From: Candidatus Gastranaerophilales bacterium HUM_12 | Lineage (GTDB): Bacteria; Cyanobacteriota; Vampirovibrionia; Gastranaerophilales; Gastranaerophilaceae | Direction: 5' to 3' | Length of the DNA stretch: 20,823 nt | Assembly (NCBI GenBank): GCA_002102825.1 | Contig: DABJ01000015.1 | Coordinates: 7,982-28,804, forward strand | Shown: positions 5,135 to 12,713 of the stretch, one piece after another | How positions within the stretch are numbered: the first letter of the stretch is position 1 | How the letters are laid out: every line of letters begins with the position of its first letter | Notes under the pieces: model-generated | What the model was told of the DNA's origin: nothing | What the model saw: only the letters and a program-made list of their open reading frames with translations | Databases searched by the model: none | Translations under genes and position numbers: made by a program

Positions 5135-7312
5135 ATGTTTTTCAAAAAACTTTTTGTTATTTTTTCAATTTTAATATGCTTATTTACTCAAAACTTTTTA
5201 GTTTTAGCGCAAGAAAGTAACAAATTCCCAGATTACTCTTATGAATACGTTGGAAATGACAAGTGGGAAAATTTCAATCGAAAAATATTCAATTTTAATT
5301 TATTTTTAAACAAATATGCCATTCGTCCAGTTCATATATTGTGGTCCTCTTTACTTCCGGAATATGGAATAGAGAGAATTCAATCAGCCACAAACAACAT
5401 TGAATACCCAATCCGTCTTGTAAGCAGTCTATTACAACGAGATTTTGAAACATCTAAAAAAGAAACTATTCGATTTTTCACAAATACAATTATCGGACTT
5501 GGAGGTCTTTACGACCCTGCAAAAAAATTATTCCATATAGAACAATCATCAGAAAATATGGAACAAGCCTTAGCGGGTTGTAAAATGAAAACCGGACCTT
5601 ATATTGTTTTACCAATAATTTCATCAACCACACTAAGAGGTGTTTTGGGAAGAATTCTAGATATGGCTCTTAATCCCGGGTCTTATATTGCAACTCCGGT
5701 TTTAGCCATTGTAAAGGCAGGATTAACAGTAAACAAAACCTCATTTATGCAACCAATAATTAAAATGGTAGAATCAACTTACGCAGACCCATACGACATT
5801 GCAAAAAAGATTTACGGACTGGAAAGTTATATAAGATGCGCTAATATGGACAGAGTTGACCTAAAATTTTCCGATTTACACAAAGATAATATGGAAACAG
5901 TACAAGAAAACTCAAATACAAAAATCGCAAAACTTCCGGCACCTGTTCTAAAAAAAGCCCAAAGACCACAAGAGCAACTTATACAAACACTTGTATCATC
6001 TGAAATTGTAACACCTGACATATTGCAAGGAGGAGCAAATATTGATGAAATTCTAAAAGATTACAGCACAGAAGATTTTAAACTTAGTGCAGACATGCTA
6101 TTATTTGGATTCAATCCGCAAAATCCCATTGTAGATTCAATGAGAACAGCTTTATTCAACTTACCACATATAAATGATTCAATGTGGAATGATTTATCTG
6201 TTTGGAACAGAAGCTTCGCAAACAGAATAAAAACCTCATCTATTCAGATAACAGAAGGGAAAGATAATTACAAATTCAGATATATAATGCAAAAAGATAA
6301 AAATTCACCTGTTGCCATTATTTACCCCTCAATAGGTGAAGGAATTATGTCATCACATTCCGTATTACTAGCCAAACTTTTCTACGACAAAGGATATTCT
6401 GTAGTAATTCAAGGAAGCCATTTTCAATGGGAATTTGTAAAAAGCATGCCTGACAATTACCACCCCGGATTGCCAAAACGAGATGCTCTGGTATTAAAAG
6501 AAATCACTTCTAAAATTTTATCTAAACTAGAAGAGAAATATAATTGTGAAATAAAAAACAAAACTTTTATAGGTACTTCATTCGGCGCATTAACAACACT
6601 ATTTGTTGCCGCAAGCGAATATGAAAATAATACCCTAGGGAATTCAAAATTCATCTCAATTTGCCCACCGGTAGAACTAATCTATGCAATGAAGCAAATA
6701 GACAAAAACACCGAAGATTGGAACAATTCTCCGAACGATTTGAAACAAAAAGTAGCTCTTACTGCAGCCAAAGTTCTCAAACTTTATCAAACAAAAGATG
6801 AACTTGGAAAAACTTCTGATATTAACAACCTGCCTTTTTCTGAAGAAGAGGGGAAATTAATCACAGGTTTTATTATGCATCAAAAACTATCCGATTTAAT
6901 TTTCACAATGGAAAACACTTCAAAAACTACCAAAACAGACATTTATCAAATGATTAATAATATGAATTATCAAGATTACGCAAAAAAATATTTGCTTTCT
7001 GATGCAGACAAAAGTGTTGACGATTTAAGCTATGAATCAAGCCTTACTTCAATCTCTGATTACTTAATGAACAACAATAACTACAAAATTTATCATTCAT
7101 TGAACGACTATCTGACAACTACAACACAATTGAAGAAATTAAAACAATACTCAGGATCAAAAGTCATATTGTTAGACAACGGAGCCCATCTCGGTTTTTT
7201 GTACCGAGATGAGTTCATAGAAGATTTACAAAAAACAATCGACCTACATCAAACAACACCTAAAACAAATGATACATCTTTAAGTATTGCTGTTCCTATT
7301 CTTGCACCATAG
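5135..7312 (+). CDS. MlaA (VacJ) domain fused to an alpha/beta hydrolase domain
   Basis: A 725-aa exported protein in two parts. Residues 1-26 are a signal peptide ending VLA|QES. The only nearby Cys (SILIC) does not fit a lipobox, so it is probably not a lipoprotein, unlike E. coli MlaA. Residues about 42-235 are an MlaA domain: DKWENFNRKIFNFN, RPVH, ERIQSATNNIEYP, RFFTNTIIGLGGLYDPA and GPYIVLPI follow the family in order. MlaA takes part in outer-membrane phospholipid transport. After a Pro/Gln-rich linker, residues about 390-715 form an alpha/beta hydrolase: strand and turn VAIIYPSIGEG, nucleophile elbow G480-T-S482-F-G-A, and a probable catalytic His685 in DNGAHLGFL. The acid residue is not certain. 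The fusion suggests lipid transfer coupled to lipid or ester hydrolysis at the outer membrane. The ribosome binding site AGAGGGGA immediately precedes the ATG. Confidence 0.8.
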   Translation: MFFKKLFVIFSILICLFTQNFLVLAQESNKFPDYSYEYVGNDKWENFNRKIFNFNLFLNKYAIRPVHILWSSLLPEYGIERIQSATNNIEYPIRLVSSLLQRDFETSKKETIRFFTNTIIGLGGLYDPAKKLFHIEQSSENMEQALAGCKMKTGPYIVLPIISSTTLRGVLGRILDMALNPGSYIATPVLAIVKAGLTVNKTSFMQPIIKMVESTYADPYDIAKKIYGLESYIRCANMDRVDLKFSDLHKDNMETVQENSNTKIAKLPAPVLKKAQRPQEQLIQTLVSSEIVTPDILQGGANIDEILKDYSTEDFKLSADMLLFGFNPQNPIVDSMRTALFNLPHINDSMWNDLSVWNRSFANRIKTSSIQITEGKDNYKFRYIMQKDKNSPVAIIYPSIGEGIMSSHSVLLAKLFYDKGYSVVIQGSHFQWEFVKSMPDNYHPGLPKRDALVLKEITSKILSKLEEKYNCEIKNKTFIGTSFGALTTLFVAASEYENNTLGNSKFISICPPVELIYAMKQIDKNTEDWNNSPNDLKQKVALTAAKVLKLYQTKDELGKTSDINNLPFSEEEGKLITGFIMHQKLSDLIFTMENTSKTTKTDIYQMINNMNYQDYAKKYLLSDADKSVDDLSYESSLTSISDYLMNNNNYKIYHSLNDYLTTTTQLKKLKQYSGSKVILLDNGAHLGFLYRDEFIEDLQKTIDLHQTTPKTNDTSLSIAVPILAP

Positions 7313-7332
7313 TTATTTTTCATTTTCCCTTT

Positions 7333-7824
7333 TTAGGAGAACTTGTGATAAGAGGACATAGTAAAACGTTCTAAAATACCACGATGACTATGATGAGTAG
7401 AAGGAGTATTTAATTGAGAATGTGTTGTAGTTCTAGTGCTAAATACACCTTTGAATTTGTCCAACAAATGAGATTCTGGTAAATTTTCAATTTTTTCTGC
7501 TAAATGTTCATCTGTTGGAATACGGTGAGTTTTTATACCAAAATCTACCATATTGTCAACTTTTATTTTTGACATAAACATTTTTAATTTTGTAAAAAAA
7601 TTGGCAGGTTTTACATTCCTAAGCATAATTGATGGATAAATATTTGTATCTGTAGTAGAACCGGAGCGCCAAGAAACATACTCAACATTGGCATCAAATT
7701 TCTTTCCGAAATTTTGAAATGCTTTTGATTTGTTTACAGCCTCTTTTAATAAATCTGGAACATTATTACTCAATTTCAATGCTCCAAACGATGGGGTAGA
7801 GTAATTTACACTTTGAACTTTCAT
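7333..7824 (-). CDS. Hypothetical protein with N-terminal NYSTPSFGA motif
   Basis: A 163-aa protein of unknown function. It opens MKVQSVNYSTPSFGALKLSN, and I recognise an N-terminal 'Asn...PxFGA' signature as a recurrent start of otherwise unrelated small proteins in Gastranaerophilales genomes. Its role is unknown. The middle part is basic and mixed alpha/beta, and the C-terminal 45 residues are Ser/Thr/His-rich (TRTTTHSQLNTPSTHHSH), suggesting a disordered tail. There is no classical signal peptide or membrane helix. The ribosome binding site AAAGG lies about ten bases upstream of the ATG. It is convergent with the MlaA-hydrolase gene, with a 20-bp gap, and divergent from tcdA. Confidence 0.6.
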   Translation of the reverse strand: MKVQSVNYSTPSFGALKLSNNVPDLLKEAVNKSKAFQNFGKKFDANVEYVSWRSGSTTDTNIYPSIMLRNVKPANFFTKLKMFMSKIKVDNMVDFGIKTHRIPTDEHLAEKIENLPESHLLDKFKGVFSTRTTTHSQLNTPSTHHSHRGILERFTMSSYHKFS

Positions 7825-7969
7825 TTTCTATTGACCTTTCTAATTAATGAATCCCTAATGATAAATGATATTTACACAAGTAAAATAATAGAAAAAAATT
7901 TTAAAATCAAGAGTTTGAGAGAATATTTTTTTTATTGTAATCTGGTTATATATTTGAGGAAAAAATAAA

Positions 7970-8728
7970 ATGTTAAATCAATTTTCAAGAACAGAGTTAT
8001 TAATAGGAAAAGACGGACTAGAAAAATTATCAAAATCAAGAGTTGCAGTATTTGGAATTGGCGGAGTCGGAGCTTATGCGGTAGAAGCTCTTGTCAGAAG
8101 TGGACTTGGCGCAATTGATATTATTGATGATGATAAAGTTTGCATAACAAATATTAACAGACAATTATACGCAACAAGAAAAACTGTTGGGAAATACAAA
8201 GTTGAAGTCGCTAAAGAACGCATTTTAGATATCAATCCGGAGATAATTGTAAACACTTATCAAACTTTTTACACTCCGCAAACAGAATCTGAATTTGACT
8301 TTAGTCAATACGATTACGTAATTGATGCAATTGACACAGTCGTTGGGAAATTATCTCTTATTGAAAAAGCAAAAGCAAATAATGTTCCAATAATTTGCGC
8401 AATGGGAGCAGGAAACAAAATGGATCCAACCGGATTTGAAGTTGCAGATATTTCAGAAACCTCTGTTTGTCCACTTGCAAGGGTAATCAGAACGGAACTT
8501 CGAAAACGAAAAATCAAGGGAGTAAAAGTTGTTTATTCAAAAGAAACACCGATTACACCAATTGAAGACATGTCAATAAGCTGTAGAGCACATTGTGTTT
8601 GCCCTCCTGGAACAAGAAAATGCACTGTAAAACACCAAATTCCGGGGAGCAATGCATTTGTACCCCCTGTAGTCGGCTTGATTATCGCAAGCGAAGTTAT
8701 TAAAGACTTGATTGGCTATAAAAAGTAA
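7970..8728 (+). CDS. tcdA: tRNA threonylcarbamoyladenosine dehydratase (TcdA/CsdL)
   Basis: An E1/ThiF-superfamily enzyme that cyclises t6A37 of ANN-decoding tRNAs to ct6A using ATP. At 252 aa it is close to the usual length. The nucleotide-binding loop GIGGVGAYAVEAL (residues 29-41) is followed by IIDDDKVCITNINRQL, with the Asp and Arg residues that bind ATP/Mg in the superfamily, then YDYVIDAID and the family-typical ISETSVCPLARVIRTELRKRKI. The C-terminal region has CxxCPPGTRKC-like cysteines and a terminal VVGLIIASEVIKDLIG helix. The start codon has GAGG upstream (about 7954-7957). It is monocistronic here: the next gene is convergent. It belongs with TrmD, RimM and Dtd in this window as a tRNA/translation quality factor. 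Confidence 0.9.
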   Translation: MLNQFSRTELLIGKDGLEKLSKSRVAVFGIGGVGAYAVEALVRSGLGAIDIIDDDKVCITNINRQLYATRKTVGKYKVEVAKERILDINPEIIVNTYQTFYTPQTESEFDFSQYDYVIDAIDTVVGKLSLIEKAKANNVPIICAMGAGNKMDPTGFEVADISETSVCPLARVIRTELRKRKIKGVKVVYSKETPITPIEDMSISCRAHCVCPPGTRKCTVKHQIPGSNAFVPPVVGLIIASEVIKDLIGYKK

Positions 8729-8739
8729 CTATGGTGTTG

Positions 8740-8765
8740 CCGGTTATAAACAATCTCCCAACCGG
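8740..8765. terminator. Possible bidirectional hairpin between convergent genes
   Basis: CCGGTT at 8740-8745 can pair with AACCGG at 8760-8765 across a 14-nt loop, in the 42-bp gap between the convergent tcdA and SNF2 genes. On the plus strand it is followed only by a weak TTTAATTAAT. The position is right for a terminator but the stem is short, so support is weak. Confidence 0.3.
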
Positions 8766-8770
8766 TTTAA

Positions 8771-11700
8771 TTAATCAACAGAGAAGATTTCTCGAATATC
8801 GTCCATTGTAAGTGATTTTGTAATATTTCTATCTACAGAAATTACACTATCAACGAGGTTTCGTTTAATTGTTTTAAGTTTTTGAATTTTTTCTTCAACT
8901 GTATTACGTGTAATAAGCCTATATACAAATACTTTTTTCTTTTGTCCGATACGGTATGCTCTGTCTGTTGCTTGATCCTCAACTGCAGGGTTCCACCATG
9001 GGTCATAGTGAATTACATAATCTGCACCTGTCAAGTTCAAACCTGTACCACCGGCTTTCAAACTGATTAAGAAAATTGGAATTGTAGGATCATTGTTAAA
9101 TCTTTCAACTGCTCCTTGACGATCTTTTGTTTTACCGGTCAAGTATTCATATTTAATACCGGTTTTTTCAAGCCAAGCTTTAACAATATCAAGCATATCA
9201 ACAAATTGGCTGAATAAAAGAATTCTGTGACCCTCTGAAACAATTTCTTCAAGCATAACTTTAAGTTTTTCAAATTTACCGGAAGAAATAACGTTTTTAA
9301 CATTTTTCTTGTCATATAGTCTTGGGTGACAACAAATTTGACGCATTCGAAGAAGAGCGGAGAAGATAGATAATCTGCTTTTTTCAAGTCCATTTTGTTC
9401 AATAGATTTGAACAATTCTTCTTTCGTACTATCAAGAACTTGTAAGTAGAAATCTTTTTGCTCATCTGTAAGTTCACAATATGCAATATTTTCAACTTTA
9501 TCCGGTAAGTCTTTTGCCACATCACGTTTCATACGGCGTAAAATAAACGGATAAATTTGAAGTTTCAAACGTTTTTCAACAATTTTATCCTGACGTTCCA
9601 TAATCGGATTTACGTAGCGAGAATTAAAGTCAGCCATTGAGAACAAGAACCCTGGCATCAAGAAATCAAACACAGACCAAAGTTCTTCCAATTTGTTTTC
9701 AATCGGAGTACCTGAAAGTGCAAGCTTGTGCATTGAATTCAATTGTTTAACCGCTTGTGCTGTTTGTGATGTTGCATTCTTGATATTTTGAGATTCATCA
9801 AGAATAATATAGCGGAAGTTGATATCTTTTAATTTTTCAATATCTCGTCTAACAAGGGCATAACTCGTGATTACAACATCATATTCAGGAATTTTTTTGA
9901 AAAATTGCTTTCTTTCTCCACCTTGAAGTTTCAAACAAGATAATGTTGGTGCAAATTTTTGAATTTCGGACTCCCAGTTAAATACAACTGTCGTTGGAGC
10001 AATAACAAGGGTTGGCATTGATCCGTCTTCTTCCTTTGCCTTTTGTAAAACAGTCAAAGCTTGGAGAGTTTTACCTAAACCCATATCATCTGCCAAAATA
10101 CCGTTTAAACCATATTTGTACATAAACCACAACCAACCGAAACCTTTTAATTGGTACTCACGGAACTCTGCATTTATACCTTGAGGGAGTGTAAGTTCTT
10201 CAACAGTCGAGAATGTTGACATCTGTTCCCAGAAAGTTTTAAATCTATCACTTAAAATAAGTTCAATACCTAAGTTTTTAAGTTCATTGATAAGACCTGC
10301 TCTATAAGTTTTTACGGTAAATCTGTTATCCGGATTTCTATAAACATCAAATGAATTGAACGATCGCATCATCGAATAAATATTTTGAGCAGGATATTCA
10401 ACAAAACCAAGACTCCTTATACGAGCATATTTTTCGTCACTTTGAATTGTGTCATAGATTTCATCAAAGTCAATAACTTCATCGCCCGCTTGACCGTAAA
10501 TAAAGATGTCAAAACTATCCGGTTGTTCATCTGAGAAATCAATTTTTGCACATAACCTAAATGGGTCGTCCATCAATTTGAAAAAAGACATATCATCTTT
10601 TTCTTCAAATCTCCAACCTGAACCTGCTTGTTTTAAATAGTAGTTATAGAAATCAATTGCATTTTCTTTTTCTAATGCCAAATTGTTTGTTTGCATTGGA
10701 ACGAATTTACAAGCCAAAAGCATTGCGTAGGCTTCATTTTCGTGTTTAATATTACGTTTTACCCAATAAATAATATCTTCATCTGGCTTTTTAACCGTAA
10801 TATAAGGAACTTTGTCACTTGTTGATTTTGAATAAGGGACTCTAACTCCGTCATATTCAAAGTCTAAAGAGGCTTTTAATGATTGGTCATAATCAATTCC
10901 CATAGTTACAACATTTACAGGAGGACGTTCTTCAAGCATCAATTTAGAAATCTTTTCATCAACAATAACGTCCATAACTTGTCGTAACTTAGGCAAATCT
11001 TCATAGATAAATTTTCCGCCCTCTGCATCTTTCAAATCCGTAAAAGATGATTTTGAAATATTTTGCGGAATTGACTGAATCGCAACATTAGTTGGGAAAA
11101 TTATATTTTTATATCTGCCCCATTTTAAATGACGAGAGAAATATCTAACCTCCTCAAATGGGTAAACATCGTCTTTGTCAGGTCTTTGCCATTCTAAAGA
11201 TAATAACAGTGTCCCCGGGGTATTTGAAACATTTACATACAAAACAAGTTTCCATTCTTGGTCTGTAAATTTCAAACGTTCTTTTGTTTTTTCGTCTAAA
11301 ACTTCGTCAGCTTTAGAAAGAAGAGAAAACATTGGTCCAAATTTTGCAATCGGAATATCATACCAACCGGCTTTTTTATCTTGTCTTGAAATTTTTAATA
11401 ATTGCTGGAAAATAAGAAGTTCAACTTTTTGTGAATTATTTAATTCAAAGTTAGGGTCTTGTTTTTGAGCTTCAATTACGGTCCTTAAAATTGGTTCAAT
11501 TTGTCTTACAACTTTTCCCGTTTCTCTTGAACGAACAAGAACAGAAAAGAAATTTGCTTTTCTCTTAGGGTTAAAGTGGAAGATGTAATTACCTTGCGGG
11601 TTTACTTCGGTTGTTGTATTTTCATCGGGAAAATCAAATTCCATACCGAATTTTGTTTCTAGCCAATCTTCATAAGCATGTTCGTCAATTGCCTTTAGAG

Positions 11701-11953
11701 CAACGGCAACTGCGTGTTTACACCATTCCTCTTTTAATGGACAATTACAACGAGCTTCAACCTTGTTCTTTTTAAAGATTAAATCTGTATTATAGTGGTC
11801 TTGGAAATTCCCCTTGACTTTACCCATATAAAAATTCTTCTCAGGATAATTGTCATATACCATGTCTTTTAAATGGTACTCGTAACCTCTTCGCCAACTT
11901 CCAGGGGTGGCATGTTCTTTTATAAACTTGTAATTAAATTCTGTTGTACTCAT
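8771..11953 (-). CDS. SNF2-family helicase with N-terminal SWIM zinc finger
   Basis: A 1060-aa superfamily 2 ATPase that should translocate on duplex DNA or remodel protein-nucleic acid complexes. It is related in layout to bacterial RapA/HepA-type SNF2 proteins. A SWIM zinc finger lies at C69-x-C71-x6-C78-x-H80. Residues about 100-580 are a long helicase-associated region. The SNF2 core follows: motif I ADDMGLGKT with Lys628, Ia LVIAPTTVVFNWESEI, motif II DESQ at 719-722 (DESQ instead of DEAH), III LALSGTPIENKLEELWS, IV ILLFSQFVDML, V SLKAGGTGLNLTGA and VI DQATDRAYRIGQ with Arg998/Arg1001. All ATPase motifs are intact. The -10/-35 promoter is at 12035-12063. It has a single-gene transcript architecture, with divergent and convergent neighbours. 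The exact role (transcription recycling or repair) cannot be told from sequence. Confidence 0.9.
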   Translation of the reverse strand: MSTTEFNYKFIKEHATPGSWRRGYEYHLKDMVYDNYPEKNFYMGKVKGNFQDHYNTDLIFKKNKVEARCNCPLKEEWCKHAVAVALKAIDEHAYEDWLETKFGMEFDFPDENTTTEVNPQGNYIFHFNPKRKANFFSVLVRSRETGKVVRQIEPILRTVIEAQKQDPNFELNNSQKVELLIFQQLLKISRQDKKAGWYDIPIAKFGPMFSLLSKADEVLDEKTKERLKFTDQEWKLVLYVNVSNTPGTLLLSLEWQRPDKDDVYPFEEVRYFSRHLKWGRYKNIIFPTNVAIQSIPQNISKSSFTDLKDAEGGKFIYEDLPKLRQVMDVIVDEKISKLMLEERPPVNVVTMGIDYDQSLKASLDFEYDGVRVPYSKSTSDKVPYITVKKPDEDIIYWVKRNIKHENEAYAMLLACKFVPMQTNNLALEKENAIDFYNYYLKQAGSGWRFEEKDDMSFFKLMDDPFRLCAKIDFSDEQPDSFDIFIYGQAGDEVIDFDEIYDTIQSDEKYARIRSLGFVEYPAQNIYSMMRSFNSFDVYRNPDNRFTVKTYRAGLINELKNLGIELILSDRFKTFWEQMSTFSTVEELTLPQGINAEFREYQLKGFGWLWFMYKYGLNGILADDMGLGKTLQALTVLQKAKEEDGSMPTLVIAPTTVVFNWESEIQKFAPTLSCLKLQGGERKQFFKKIPEYDVVITSYALVRRDIEKLKDINFRYIILDESQNIKNATSQTAQAVKQLNSMHKLALSGTPIENKLEELWSVFDFLMPGFLFSMADFNSRYVNPIMERQDKIVEKRLKLQIYPFILRRMKRDVAKDLPDKVENIAYCELTDEQKDFYLQVLDSTKEELFKSIEQNGLEKSRLSIFSALLRMRQICCHPRLYDKKNVKNVISSGKFEKLKVMLEEIVSEGHRILLFSQFVDMLDIVKAWLEKTGIKYEYLTGKTKDRQGAVERFNNDPTIPIFLISLKAGGTGLNLTGADYVIHYDPWWNPAVEDQATDRAYRIGQKKKVFVYRLITRNTVEEKIQKLKTIKRNLVDSVISVDRNITKSLTMDDIREIFSVD

Positions 11954-12034
11954 CTCGTAGAGTATATCTCTTTCTTTCTAAGGGAACAACACTGATATAG
12001 ACAGAAATCTATAAACCCTTAATTCACACTTTGG

Positions 12035-12063
12035 ATTATACATGACAAAAAAGAAAAAGGCAA
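12035..12063 (-). promoter_or_regulatory. Strong sigma-70-type promoter for the SNF2 gene
   Basis: On the minus strand, TTGCCT (complement of 12058-12063), a 17-base spacer and a perfect TATAAT (complement of 12035-12040). The expected start near 12028 gives a 5' untranslated region of about 75 nt before the SNF2 ATG at 11953. Confidence 0.65.
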
Positions 12064-12166
12064 GTATTAAACTGTAAATTTTAAAATATTATTAAATGGT
12101 ACAGTTACATTAATTTAAATTATGTGTTAATATATTAGTGAAATAAGTTTAAATAAGAGGTTAGAA

Positions 12167-12673
12167 ATGAAGAAAATAAAAATTATAACTTTAGCACTTG
12201 TGGTATCTATGGGACTGGGTTTCACCATAAATAAGGTATGTTCTCAAACTGCAACACCTACGGTTGTTTCTGCTCCGGTGCATTCAACAACGAATTACAC
12301 AACGGTAAATCCTTTAGATGTCGCTGCAAATCCTTACAGGTACTTGAACAAAAATATTCGAATTAAAGCAAAATTTGATAAGTTTGCAACACTTGGACTT
12401 GATTATCCGCCGGCAATGAGATCTTCTGAAAAGTATATTTCATTCTTGATTGAAAGACCAGATGTTACAAATCACAATATACCGTTTTCAGAATTGAAAA
12501 TTTTCTTGAAAAAAGAAGTTGCTGAAAAACATATTGATTTAGATGCTGGAGATGAAATTGAGTTTTGTGGAAGAGTATTTTCTGCAGCACTTGGCGACCC
12601 TTGGATAGATGTTGACCATTTTGTCGTTTTAACTCAAAAGACAAAGAAAGCAGAAGATAAACAAGCTCAATAG
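12167..12673 (+). CDS. Small exported protein, unknown
   Basis: A 168-aa protein with a signal peptide (MKKIKIITLALVVSMGLGF..., probable cleavage near VCSQ; the Cys25 context KVC is not a good lipobox). After a Thr/Val/Ser-rich linker it has a compact domain of about 100 residues: VNPLDVAANPYRYLNKNIRIKAKF, SEKYISFLIERPD and AGDEIEFCGRVFSAALGDPWIDVDHF. The alternation of strands with 'LNKNIRIKAKF...EIEFCGRV....PWIDVDHFVVL' resembles the small OB-fold-like exported domains that start with 'NPxxYxGKxVxVxG', but that is only a structural analogy. The ribosome binding site GAGG lies six bases upstream of the ATG. It is followed 40 nt later by the GH57 gene, so the two may be co-transcribed. Confidence 0.6.
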   Translation: MKKIKIITLALVVSMGLGFTINKVCSQTATPTVVSAPVHSTTNYTTVNPLDVAANPYRYLNKNIRIKAKFDKFATLGLDYPPAMRSSEKYISFLIERPDVTNHNIPFSELKIFLKKEVAEKHIDLDAGDEIEFCGRVFSAALGDPWIDVDHFVVLTQKTKKAEDKQAQ

Positions 12674-12713
12674 TTTTTCAATTATAATTAGAAGAGAAAT
12701 GGAATTATAGATT

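Noticed and set aside
9139..9525. 128-codon minus-strand frame inside the SNF2 gene
   Set aside because: It lies entirely in another frame of the well-supported SNF2 gene, over intact helicase motifs, with no sensible protein features.
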